Assembly: GCA_964566055.1 (NCBI GenBank)
Contig: CAZMHI010000012.1
Coordinates: 18,163 to 82,162 of the forward strand
Length of the DNA: 64,000 nucleotides
Direction: 5' to 3'
Source: TMED23 sp964566055
GTDB taxonomy: Bacteria; Pseudomonadota; Alphaproteobacteria; Rhodospirillales; UBA2165
The position numbers and the translations under genes were made by a program. The notes beneath the pieces are model-generated. The model was not told the DNA's origin. It worked only from the letters and a program-made list of their open reading frames with translations, and did no database searches. This document shows positions 43,582 through 52,317 of this stretch, piece after piece (within the stretch, counting starts at the first letter, position 1; each line of letters starts with the position of its first letter).

Positions 43582-46500
43582 TCAACGCATTGTTTCAAGT
43601 GCAGCGTCAATTTGGTGAGCCGCCGTTTTCAAACTAGCTTGCTGCGCAATCTTGCTAAGGCGTTGCAATTCCTCATTGATAGCGCTGTCTCGTTGGCCTC
43701 TGCCATAAGCTGCGAGGGCCCGTCCTCGGGCGATAATAAAATTACTCCAGGGTAAGGGTTCGGCCTTGGTAAAGTCTTCAAGGTCACTCGCAAAGCGCTC
43801 TGCGCCGCCCCAATCGGCGATATCGAAAGAAACCTCAATCGCATTCTCATAGAATACGAAGTGATTATGGCTAACAGATCCTGCAGCCAACATGCGCATA
43901 CCCTCCGCCAGAGCCTCTGTTTTAGCTTTGATCTCGGTAGGGTTTCGGGCAATTTCGCTGACAATGCGTGGGCCTGCGAAACCGTGACCGACTTCCTCAC
44001 TAATTGCCAACGCTGTTTCCAGTGTTTTGATGGCGTCATCTACCTTTCCCTCAACGCGCTCTAGTTTACCTTTGTAAAAGAGAGATTGGGCTTCAAAACG
44101 GGATGCCCCAAGTCCTCGGGCCAATTCAATAGCCCGCGCATTGTGCTGATGAGATTTGTCGTAAACTTCCATTTCGAAGAAAGCATATGCGGCCAAGATT
44201 TCACCCAGCATTTCGGCCCTTTGATGCCCTACTTTTTTGGCGGCGGCGATCGTTTCCAAGGCGTCTTCCAGAGCCTCGCTAATTTGATTTAAATACATAC
44301 GGGAAAATCCGACCATGGAGCGATTTGGTACTTCAATTTTAGTAAAATCGCATTGACGGGCAACTTCGACACACCGACTGAAATATTGAAATGCCGTATT
44401 CATTCGTCCAGCGACGTAGCTGGCATCGGCCAAACCACTAAGAGAGTTAACTTCTGCTTCGGATGAACCGGACTCTTGAGCAAATTTAAGCGATTTTTCG
44501 TGCTCCAAGGCGCATTCTTCGATTCGGCCCATCGGAAAATACAGATTTCCCCGAAAATGATGAACTTTAGCTCTTTCTGAGATCAGGTTTTGCCGTCTTG
44601 CAACAGCTTCGGCCTTTTCCAATATATCGAGAGCATCATCATAGCGGTCCGCGATGCGCATGCCACCAGCAAGTCCGAGCCAGGCCTGAAAACGACCAAT
44701 ATCGTCATCTGCATATTCGAGGGCAGATTGATACCCTTTTATGGAATCATCAATTGATCCCAGGTCTAACAAAACACCGGCTTGGAAAATGCTCAATCCA
44801 AACAGATCACCTAGTTCTTTAGCAATAGCGAGACCTCGGCTAACCAGTCGCAAGGCCTGATTATAGTGATAGTCCGACGCTTTCGAATGGGCTGCTCGAA
44901 GATAGGCCTGCGGGGCGTTGGGGGCGTCGGCGCGATCAAGGTGTTCCGCGTGTAGCGCAGGGTCGCGTTCGAGGAACCAATCAGCAGCGTTTTTATGAAG
45001 CTCGATCCTGCTATCTTTAAGGAGCGACGCATATACACCTTCTTGGATCAAAGCATGGGCGAATAAATAATCATCGCCATCAGGGCGCACAAGATGGTGC
45101 TCAATAAGTTGGTCGCAGGAATATGCCGGGTCGCTGACCAAGCTTTGCAGTATATCCAAGGCGAATTGCTGCCCAATGGCCGAAGCCGCTTGCAACGCCC
45201 GTTTATCCGGTCCAGTTAGCCGATCCATGCGCATTAAAACCAGACTTTGTATGGTCGCCGGCACTTCTTCATCCCGGCTTACTTCTGCACTACGTAGAAG
45301 CTGTTCAAGAAACAGCGGGTTGCCGCCTGCCCGCTCTATACAATTTTTCGCAAAATCGTCAATAGCACTGGCAAACGTACCGGCGAGCTCAGCGGCCTCT
45401 GCTTCGCGAAGCGGACCAATATCGATCGTTAATAACGGGCTGCCGCCAGCACTACCGCGCCACGTTTTATCCAGCGGATCTCCCTCAATGCGCGATGTCA
45501 TGACGAGTAATACCGGGCTATCCTGTACCGCCACTGTTATTAGGGCGAGATCAGAGAGGGCCTCTGCGTCGGCCCAGTGAACGTCCTCCACCACAAAGAG
45601 TCGAGGTTGGCTGCCGCTTGCGTTTTGAATTAAACTGGAGAGCAGTGCATGTTTACCGTGATGACGAGTAGCGTTATCCATCGCCTCGTAAATGCCCTGT
45701 AATTCTGCAGGTTGTGGCAAATTGAGCAAATCGTTAAGGAACACGCATTGATCGGGTTTGCAGAGTTCATTTGTTAGTGCCGCTAACGCAGCGGCCTCGC
45801 GCACTGGAATATCGTTTTCGGAGGGCACGCCGAGTAAGCTGTACACCAGGGTGCGTATTGCATCCTGACCTTCACCAACACCAAAATCGAAAATGCGCCC
45901 TTTATGGCAGGCAAAGCCGTGTTTTTCAGCGGTGGATTCAAAATCCTCAACAAGCCGGGTTTTGCCGATTCCAGCCTCACCGCGAATTAGAACCGCTTGG
46001 CCATTGCCGGTTTCCCCACATGAATCAAGTGCGCCATTTAACTGTGCAATTTCAGCCCGACGGCCAATGAGGGGAATTTGGCTGCGTTTCCGGTTCTGAA
46101 CGCGCAACGCTTTAGCCCGCCAGGCGAGAACCGGTTTTTCAAAACCTTTAACGTTGGTCTCCCCAAGCGTATCGCAATCGACTTGTTCTTCGATTGCCTG
46201 ATAGACTGAATTTGAAACAACAGTCTCACCAGGATCTGACATGCTGTTGAGCCGGGCGGCGAGATTTGCCGCGGCACCGGTTATCGCATACTCAGGTACG
46301 TCCTCGGGATTTTCCATGCCCTGTTCCGCAATGACCACATTGCCACTGGCTATACCAATATGCACTTTAAGAAGGCGCCCCTGTTCAGCGCCAAGCGAAA
46401 TCATTGCCTCATGGGTTGCAAAAGCTGCACGAACGGCTCTCATCGGATCATCTGTATGGGCGATAGGTGCGCCAAACAAGGCCATCACCTCATCACCAAC

Positions 46501-46869
46501 GTGGCGATGCACCGTGCCGCCATGATCTTCGACAATACGGTCTATCGTATCCAGAACGAGCCCGGTCAACTGATGAAGATCCTCGGCATCAAGGGCGTCC
46601 GACAATTCGGTGTAGCCTGTAAGATCGGCGAAAAAAATGGTCAGCTGGCGACGGTCGCCGGTAGATTTTTCTTCTGGTTGTTCAGGGTCGCTTTGATCGA
46701 CATTGTTCGCGCTGGCTTCTGATAATTTGACGCCACAGCCGCCGCAAAATTCATCCTCTAGATCGTTGACGAAGTTACAGACAGGGCAGCCAGCGATTAG
46801 TTCTGCACCACAACTAGAACAAAATCGCCGAGACTCACGGTTCTCAGTGTTACAATTGGGACACTGCAT
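43582..46869 (-). CDS. zinc-ribbon / class III cyclase / AAA-ATPase / TPR multidomain protein
   Basis: From ATG 46869 the product has 1095 residues; the frame extends 27 residues further without conservation. N-terminal double zinc ribbon: CPNCNTENRESRRFCSSCG and CPVCNFVNDLEDEFCGGCG. Cyclase domain (about 80-260): LTIFFADLTGYTELSDAL, HVGDEVMALFGAP, GAAANLAARL. Then an ATPase with the P-loop LIRGEAGIGKTRLVEDFE and LFVVEDVHWADAEALSDLAL, and a long TPR C-terminus. This architecture is a known family of stress- or signal-responsive cyclases. Metal and transition-state residues are kept. The gene begins 20 bases after the GST stop codon on the same strand. Confidence 0.92.
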   Translation of the reverse strand: MQCPNCNTENRESRRFCSSCGAELIAGCPVCNFVNDLEDEFCGGCGVKLSEASANNVDQSDPEQPEEKSTGDRRQLTIFFADLTGYTELSDALDAEDLHQLTGLVLDTIDRIVEDHGGTVHRHVGDEVMALFGAPIAHTDDPMRAVRAAFATHEAMISLGAEQGRLLKVHIGIASGNVVIAEQGMENPEDVPEYAITGAAANLAARLNSMSDPGETVVSNSVYQAIEEQVDCDTLGETNVKGFEKPVLAWRAKALRVQNRKRSQIPLIGRRAEIAQLNGALDSCGETGNGQAVLIRGEAGIGKTRLVEDFESTAEKHGFACHKGRIFDFGVGEGQDAIRTLVYSLLGVPSENDIPVREAAALAALTNELCKPDQCVFLNDLLNLPQPAELQGIYEAMDNATRHHGKHALLSSLIQNASGSQPRLFVVEDVHWADAEALSDLALITVAVQDSPVLLVMTSRIEGDPLDKTWRGSAGGSPLLTIDIGPLREAEAAELAGTFASAIDDFAKNCIERAGGNPLFLEQLLRSAEVSRDEEVPATIQSLVLMRMDRLTGPDKRALQAASAIGQQFALDILQSLVSDPAYSCDQLIEHHLVRPDGDDYLFAHALIQEGVYASLLKDSRIELHKNAADWFLERDPALHAEHLDRADAPNAPQAYLRAAHSKASDYHYNQALRLVSRGLAIAKELGDLFGLSIFQAGVLLDLGSIDDSIKGYQSALEYADDDIGRFQAWLGLAGGMRIADRYDDALDILEKAEAVARRQNLISERAKVHHFRGNLYFPMGRIEECALEHEKSLKFAQESGSSEAEVNSLSGLADASYVAGRMNTAFQYFSRCVEVARQCDFTKIEVPNRSMVGFSRMYLNQISEALEDALETIAAAKKVGHQRAEMLGEILAAYAFFEMEVYDKSHQHNARAIELARGLGASRFEAQSLFYKGKLERVEGKVDDAIKTLETALAISEEVGHGFAGPRIVSEIARNPTEIKAKTEALAEGMRMLAAGSVSHNHFVFYENAIEVSFDIADWGGAERFASDLEDFTKAEPLPWSNFIIARGRALAAYGRGQRDSAINEELQRLSKIAQQASLKTAAHQIDAALETMR

Positions 46870-46888
46870 CCCGACCTCTCCCTTCTCG

Positions 46889-47500
46889 CTACACCAAACC
46901 TTCAGCTTTGAGAGTTTCCTGAACGTATGGACGCGCCGCAACTCGTTCAATATAGGCGTTGATGTTCTTATATTCGCTTAAATCGATGTCCTGGTACTGT
47001 GTCCAGCTGAGGACGACAAAAGGATAAGGATCAGCGACGGTGAAGTTATCGCCAAACAGGTAGTCATTATCCCCCAAGCGGGCGTCAAGAAAGGCTAACT
47101 TGCGGGCCAGAATCTCTTTGGCAATTCTCTTGTATTCCTCGGGGACCGCCGGATTGAACAGAGCGTCGAAGGGTTTGTGCAGTTCGGAACCAACGAAACT
47201 AAGCCATTCTTGGACGCGGACCCGATCCAGGGTACCAGCGGCGGGCAGAAGCCCAGAATCCGGGACTTGGTCGGCAAGGTACTGAACGATAACGGAGCCC
47301 TCGGTGAGAAACTGACCATCGTCGAGCTCCAGCACAGGGACCTGGCCCTTGGGGTTGATGTCCAGGAATGCCCCGCCGCTTTCCGTCGTCTTTTCGCCGG
47401 TGTCAACTTTCTCGATATCGAACTTAAGTCCCGTTTCGTGAAGGACAATGTGTGACGCCTGTGAGCAGGCGCCCGGTCTGTAATACAATTTCATTTCCAT
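46889..47500 (-). CDS. glutathione S-transferase (beta-like)
   Basis: The 203-residue protein begins MEMKLYYRPGACSQASHIVL, with the Cys of GACS at residue 12 or 10 depending on the start. The GSH-binding region is INPKGQVPVLELDDG and TEGSVIVQYLAD. Beta-class GSTs use that cysteine rather than Tyr or Ser. The start could be 47500 or 47494; GGAGG lies 3 bases from the first ATG and 9 from the second, favouring the second. Upstream 269 bases hold no gene I can recognise. Confidence 0.9.
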   Translation of the reverse strand: MEMKLYYRPGACSQASHIVLHETGLKFDIEKVDTGEKTTESGGAFLDINPKGQVPVLELDDGQFLTEGSVIVQYLADQVPDSGLLPAAGTLDRVRVQEWLSFVGSELHKPFDALFNPAVPEEYKRIAKEILARKLAFLDARLGDNDYLFGDNFTVADPYPFVVLSWTQYQDIDLSEYKNINAYIERVAARPYVQETLKAEGLV

Positions 47501-47769
47501 TTACCTCCGGGTTATAAGGTGCTCTGAGAGAGGGGCATACCGGTATTTAGGTAGCAAAAATAAAATGAAATACGCAGATCAAAAGTGTAAGAGACGAATT
47601 CCCCAGAAGTCAACGAATTGCGAGGGCTCTGCTTATTGAATGTCCGCTTGTGACAATGATCTAAATTGATCGTCGCACTACATACCCATCAGAAGAGGAA
47701 GGCAGGTTAGAAAAATCTCGGACTTTAATAACTGTCAGCTGTCCATTTATGATCCACCACAAATCAGCC

Positions 47770-49311
47770 CTACCGCAAACCGCGGAGTTTCAGTTTATCT
47801 ATCTTGGCCGGGCCGGTTTTCGGCAGCTCTTCAAAGAATTCCACGGCCTTCGGGACTTTGTATTTGACCAGCCGCTCGGCGCAATAATCGATGACATCCT
47901 GTTCGCTCAACTCCGCGTCGGGCATCAGCGAGATACAGGCCTTAACCACTTCGCCGGAAAAGTCATCTTCCATGGCCACCGCCGCAGCTTCCCGGATGGC
48001 GTCGTGATTGAGCAGGACCTCATCGACTTCCCGCGGATAAACGTTATAGCCGCCGACCAGGATCATTTCCTTTTTACGGTCGACCAAAAACAAGTAGGTA
48101 TCTTCATCCAGATAGCCGATATCGCCAGTATACAGCCAGCCATCGCGGATGGTTTCCGCCGTTTCTTCCGGGCGGTTGCGATAGCTCTTCGTGAAGGTAT
48201 CGGCTTTGATACGCACTTCGCCACGCTCACCCAGCGGCATCTCTGTTTCGCCATTTTTGAGATCAACAATTTCTATCTCTGTTTGCGGCGGAATGGGTCC
48301 AATCGACATGATGCGGCGTTCACCATGGGTCGGATTGCAGCCGACCGGCGCGCCTTCAGACATGCCGCCGCCTTCCAACAACATGCAGCCGGTTTTTTCT
48401 TCCCAGGTATTCAATAAATACTCTGAACAGGCCGCGCCGCCTGAGAGACAATATCTAAGCTTGGAAAAATCTGTGGTGCTGATTTTCTCTGATCCCAGGA
48501 GCCCCATATAGATAACTGGCGGCCCACCGGCAAAAACGGTGATGTCGTGATCTTCAAATGCCGCCAGCACCTCGTCCGGCTTATACATGGGAATAATGAC
48601 CGTGGTCGCCCGGATATAGATAGGCATGATATTGACAAAATGGTGGCCCCAGATATGGAACATCGGCGCCACCGACAAGATGCGCTCGGTATCGAAATCC
48701 AGCTGCCAGGGCGTGCAAATTAGGCGGCAAAACAGCTCCATCATGGCGTGGTCGTGCTCGGCTCCTTTGGGCAGGCCGGTGGTGCCGCCGGTAAAGAACA
48801 TGGCGGATTTATCTTCCGGCTTGGGCAAAGGTTCCGGCAATTTCATGGCCGGATCGTCGATCCAGGTTTCCAATGCATAGTCGCCAACGCCCATAACGAC
48901 GACATGTTCAACACCAAGATTTTTTGCCTGTTCGTTGAGACGTTCGGCAAAGGGCGGGCTGCACAGAATAACGGCGGGATCTACATCCGCCAGCAGGGGT
49001 CCTAATTCGTGATCGGTATACATTGGGTTCATCAAAGCGATCTGGGCGCCTGCCGCCATGCCGCCCATGGCTGCGACCGAGGTTTCGATAGAATTGCCCA
49101 TGACAATGGCGACCCGTCCGCCCTTGGCTCCCAATTCCTGCAAGCGGTGTGCTAAGCCGCCAACTGCCCGTTCATATTGGGAGTAGGTAACGCGCTTTTC
49201 TTCGCAGATAAAAGCATCCCGATCCGGCGCAATTTCGGCAGCTGCCTGTACCGCATGAATAATGGTCGGATAAACCGGGACGTCTTCCCTCAAAGCCATT
49301 GTTGATTTCAT
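47770..49311 (-). CDS. AMP-dependent acyl-CoA synthetase/ligase
   Basis: The 513-residue protein is an ANL-family ligase: AMP/ATP loop MFFTGGTTGLPKGAEHDHAM, then LLEGGGMSEGAP, the hinge DGWLYTGDIGYLDEDTYLFLVDRKKEMI, and the catalytic lysine in KTGPAKIDKLKLRGL. It activates a carboxylic acid to its acyl-AMP and CoA thioester. The acid cannot be told from sequence; medium/long-chain or aromatic acids are possible. It lies 32 bases downstream of the dehalogenase-like gene in the same direction. Confidence 0.92.
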   Translation of the reverse strand: MKSTMALREDVPVYPTIIHAVQAAAEIAPDRDAFICEEKRVTYSQYERAVGGLAHRLQELGAKGGRVAIVMGNSIETSVAAMGGMAAGAQIALMNPMYTDHELGPLLADVDPAVILCSPPFAERLNEQAKNLGVEHVVVMGVGDYALETWIDDPAMKLPEPLPKPEDKSAMFFTGGTTGLPKGAEHDHAMMELFCRLICTPWQLDFDTERILSVAPMFHIWGHHFVNIMPIYIRATTVIIPMYKPDEVLAAFEDHDITVFAGGPPVIYMGLLGSEKISTTDFSKLRYCLSGGAACSEYLLNTWEEKTGCMLLEGGGMSEGAPVGCNPTHGERRIMSIGPIPPQTEIEIVDLKNGETEMPLGERGEVRIKADTFTKSYRNRPEETAETIRDGWLYTGDIGYLDEDTYLFLVDRKKEMILVGGYNVYPREVDEVLLNHDAIREAAAVAMEDDFSGEVVKACISLMPDAELSEQDVIDYCAERLVKYKVPKAVEFFEELPKTGPAKIDKLKLRGLR

Positions 49312-49343
49312 TTTTTATTCCCCGTCTGGTCTTTAGTTTAAAT

Positions 49344-50612
49344 TTAATCCTTACTCATCCCTAAGCGCCACCAGTCGAGCGGTGGGCGGCGTTTGCCAAA
49401 CTCCAGCCGGTCATCCAGCCACAGCATAAAGCGGCGCAAACCGGTTCCCATCAGCCGCTGCATCAGGCGCATGGTCCACTTGGAGTAGTCCTTATTGAAC
49501 GGACAAACCCGCATGCAAATGGCGCAATCAACATTGATCTTGGTCCAATAAGTGAAGCACTTTTCACAATCAGCCGACCATTTGGTCACCCCGGTGATGT
49601 TCGAGCGATTGGGCCCGACTTCTTGCGGTGGGCCTTTAGGCAAGGCTTTGGGTGGGCAGGCATCAGCACATTTATTGCAAATGTCACAGAACTGCCGGAC
49701 GCCAAATTTCTTCGGCTTGTCATAATTTAGTTCCAGCGAGGTGAAGACTTTGGAAAACCGGACCCGGGGCCCGAACTCCTGGGTGATGACCATTTGGTTG
49801 CGGCCGTATTCTCCCATACCGGCTTTGATTGCGTAAGGGATTGTGAGCGCAGAATCGTTCGACGTGCCGACCGCCTCAAAACCAAGGGCCCTAATAAAAG
49901 CTGCCAGCGAAGATATGATCGCCGCTTCCCGGGAATATTCCCTTCCCGTCGCCGCCGCTGCGGTTGCTGAGGGGTAAGATTTTACCAGCTCGTTATCCAT
50001 GCCATGGGCCAGCACGATAACGCTTTTAAAATCACCCTGGAGCGTATTAGGTTTTTCATCCCGCGTCGCCGAGTTGATATCAGCCGCATGGGTATAGACC
50101 CAGCGTTCGTCATAGGGCGTGATGCCTACCATATCAGCGCCAAGAAAATGCGCGACATGTTTGATCCGGCTGGTTAATTCCTCAATGGATGGCAGTTCAA
50201 CCTGATTTTCGGCTTGCGGTAAAAAACTCTGAAAGGGATCGAGAAATCCTTCCCGGCGGCCTTCCGGATGACCGCGGGCAGCGAAGTCGCGCGCCACCGA
50301 CCAGGCAGAATTGATCAGTGCGTAATCCCATTGATTAAAGCCATCGGCTTTGCGGGGCTGAGGATTTTGATGGGCGCCGTAAAAGCGCGCGACATCTGGC
50401 GACATAATGGCTTCATCCCACCAGGCCCGGTTAAAAGCATCATTTTTTTGACTGAAGCGTTGAAAATTTTCGCTGATTTCAAAACCAGCTTCACGGTCAC
50501 TTTCAGCGAACTGGCTCCAATCCTGGGTCGATTCTGGCGGCTGATTGGCCGGCCAGCCCGCCGGTTTATCGATGGTTTCATTGCTTGATAGTGAATTATC
50601 TATTTCAGACAT
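49344..50612 (-). CDS. reductive-dehalogenase-like corrinoid/iron-sulfur protein
   Basis: The 422-residue protein has the RdhA/QueG-like fold: AGMGEYGRNQMVITQEFGPRVRFSKVFT (the corrinoid-binding core), then CDICNKCADACPP and CEKCFTYW with CAICMRVCPF, the cysteine clusters of two 4Fe-4S centres. Known RdhA enzymes remove halide from organohalides using cob(I)alamin. Respiratory members have a Tat signal; this one begins MSEIDNSLSSNET and has none, so it looks cytosolic, like the non-respiratory marine proteobacterial group. The usual C-terminal reductase domain of those proteins is absent, so electrons must come from another protein. Confidence 0.82.
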   Translation of the reverse strand: MSEIDNSLSSNETIDKPAGWPANQPPESTQDWSQFAESDREAGFEISENFQRFSQKNDAFNRAWWDEAIMSPDVARFYGAHQNPQPRKADGFNQWDYALINSAWSVARDFAARGHPEGRREGFLDPFQSFLPQAENQVELPSIEELTSRIKHVAHFLGADMVGITPYDERWVYTHAADINSATRDEKPNTLQGDFKSVIVLAHGMDNELVKSYPSATAAAATGREYSREAAIISSLAAFIRALGFEAVGTSNDSALTIPYAIKAGMGEYGRNQMVITQEFGPRVRFSKVFTSLELNYDKPKKFGVRQFCDICNKCADACPPKALPKGPPQEVGPNRSNITGVTKWSADCEKCFTYWTKINVDCAICMRVCPFNKDYSKWTMRLMQRLMGTGLRRFMLWLDDRLEFGKRRPPLDWWRLGMSKD

Positions 50613-50695
50613 CGCGCCACTTTCATTTTATGAACGCAATAATCTGCCAGCAAAATCTGCGAATAACAATAACGCTACATTTGAGCCGCTCTAAT

Positions 50696-51901
50696 CTATT
50701 TTACATCCTCATCGCGAAAGCCGCCAATTTCGAAGCTGCTGCCAGTAACATGGGGCACGTCACTGGAGCGGCCATGAGTGAAGCGCCTCGGCATTAGCGC
50801 ATTGATATCCGGATAGCGGCCGGGATCGAGATCGCGTCCCTTAAGACCCGGATGATCCGCCGTGTAGCGGTAGGCGCGGAATACCATGCTATTGGTGCCA
50901 AAGATGGCATGATCGTAATAGAACGGCGAGGCGAATTCCCAGACCATTTCCCCTTCTTTGGTCACTTCGAAAATCCGGCCTTTGGTTGCTTCACAAATCA
51001 ACGTCGTGCCGTTCGGCTGGCGCTGGGCACCGGAACAGATGAAGCTGTTGAAATCGAATGACGGGTCATCTTTGTATTCCCATTCAATTTTATTGGTTTT
51101 TGGATTGACCTCGATAACACGGGAGAAATCGATGGTGGTGTAAACACGATGAGCGCCGTTATCAAAGAGCAGGATATTACCGTTTTCCAATAAGGTCGGA
51201 TTGTGCTGCCCGGCGATTTCCCCCGGGCCCCAACGCCAGATTATGTCGCCGCTGGTTTTATCGATGATGCAAATCGTATTTATGCAGCGAAAGCTGACCA
51301 GCAGATTACCGTCCGGCAGCATGGTAATAGCATTGAGATTGGTCCAGCGGTCGCGGGGATGCAGGGGGCCGAGTATATCGATATCGACGTCAAGATGATC
51401 AAAGGAATTCCACTCCCAAAGAACTTCCTTGGTTTCTTTGTCGATTTCCTGAATGGCCTCACCCCACATGACGCCGTTCAGTTCCGTATCAGGCTGGCCG
51501 CCTTGAACCTTTTTGGCGATGTCATCCGGTACTTCGCGCCAGACAGCGATCATCAGATTACCGTTATCCATTTCAGCAAAACAGTGGCTATGGAGGGGAT
51601 CAATATATTCCCAAACCGTATTGCCGTCCCAATCAACTTCGATCAGCTGGCCGCCATTGCCGCCGAATTCCGGTAAGGGTGAGGGGATCAATTTGCCGAG
51701 ATAAAGAAGATTGCCGTTGCTCAAGAGCTTGCCATAATTGCCCGGCACATTTTCCATTTTCCACTGATGAACCACCTGGCCCATCATATCGATCAGCCAG
51801 ACATTACGGCCCAGCATGGGCGCAAATAAGGTGTAGCCTTCAAATGCGCGGCCTTTTTCATAATGGGTTACGCCGTGAATATTCCGCCGGGCTACACTCA
51901 T
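50696..51901 (-). CDS. arylsulfotransferase-like beta-propeller protein, copy 1
   Basis: The 401-residue protein has repeated blades typical of arylsulfate sulfotransferase (ASST): IDMMGQVVHQW, NGNLLYLG, VDWDGNTVWEY, DNGNLMIAVW, LENGNILLFDNGAHR, NGTTLICEATKGRIFEVTKEG. The PAPS-independent enzyme moves sulfate between phenols in the periplasm of enterobacteria. Here no signal peptide is visible and the start MSVARRNIHGV follows a good Shine-Dalgarno (GGAG), so it would be cytosolic. It could also be a non-enzymatic propeller. It heads a minus-strand unit with the dehalogenase-like and ligase genes. Confidence 0.8.
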   Translation of the reverse strand: MSVARRNIHGVTHYEKGRAFEGYTLFAPMLGRNVWLIDMMGQVVHQWKMENVPGNYGKLLSNGNLLYLGKLIPSPLPEFGGNGGQLIEVDWDGNTVWEYIDPLHSHCFAEMDNGNLMIAVWREVPDDIAKKVQGGQPDTELNGVMWGEAIQEIDKETKEVLWEWNSFDHLDVDIDILGPLHPRDRWTNLNAITMLPDGNLLVSFRCINTICIIDKTSGDIIWRWGPGEIAGQHNPTLLENGNILLFDNGAHRVYTTIDFSRVIEVNPKTNKIEWEYKDDPSFDFNSFICSGAQRQPNGTTLICEATKGRIFEVTKEGEMVWEFASPFYYDHAIFGTNSMVFRAYRYTADHPGLKGRDLDPGRYPDINALMPRRFTHGRSSDVPHVTGSSFEIGGFRDEDVK

Positions 51902-51987
51902 TTTAAAACTCCATGGTTTTTCTGGGAAAGATTGGCTTGATACTCGGGTAGTGTATCAAGCAATCTCGCCAGCGAAACCACAAAATT

Positions 51988-52182
51988 TTATTTCAGCCGG
52001 AGCTGCATGCCGAAAATCATGTTTAGGTTTTTGAGTTTGCTAATGCAGCTGCTAAGAAATTCTGAAACAGCCTGGTCACGTTCTCTGAAACCAATATTGT
52101 AGGCATCCATCATGCTTAATTTCGATTCTTCGAAGAGTGTCCGATCATTAATACTTTGGTGATGGTTGTTGCTCTCAAACAT
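51988..52182 (-). CDS. small hypothetical protein
   Basis: From the ATG at 52182, preceded by GGAG 7 bases upstream, the product has 64 residues; an ATG four codons earlier (52194) has no ribosome site. It is Asn/Ser-rich at first (FESNNHHQSINDRTLF) and then helical (MMDAYNIGFRERDQAVSEFLSSCISKL). No family recognised. It lies between the divergent propeller and regulator genes. Confidence 0.5.
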   Translation of the reverse strand: MFESNNHHQSINDRTLFEESKLSMMDAYNIGFRERDQAVSEFLSSCISKLKNLNMIFGMQLRLK

Positions 52183-52317
52183 TGTCGTCTCCATTGCTTA
52201 TGGTTGTGCTATTGCGTTATGAAATTACCTTAGGCACACTGAGCAGGCTTTGCTTGAGGGATTTATCGGGAAGTATTGATGAAACCTCTTTTTTTCTCGT
52301 GAAGAGGAATAAAGACG

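Noticed and set aside
47501..47769. Possible remnant gene between GST and acyl-CoA ligase
   Set aside because: Several stop-rich frames and no motif; no gene recognised in these 269 bases.
47749..48417. 222-codon plus-strand ORF
   Set aside because: It is antisense to the acyl-CoA ligase, whose conserved motifs are in the other strand.
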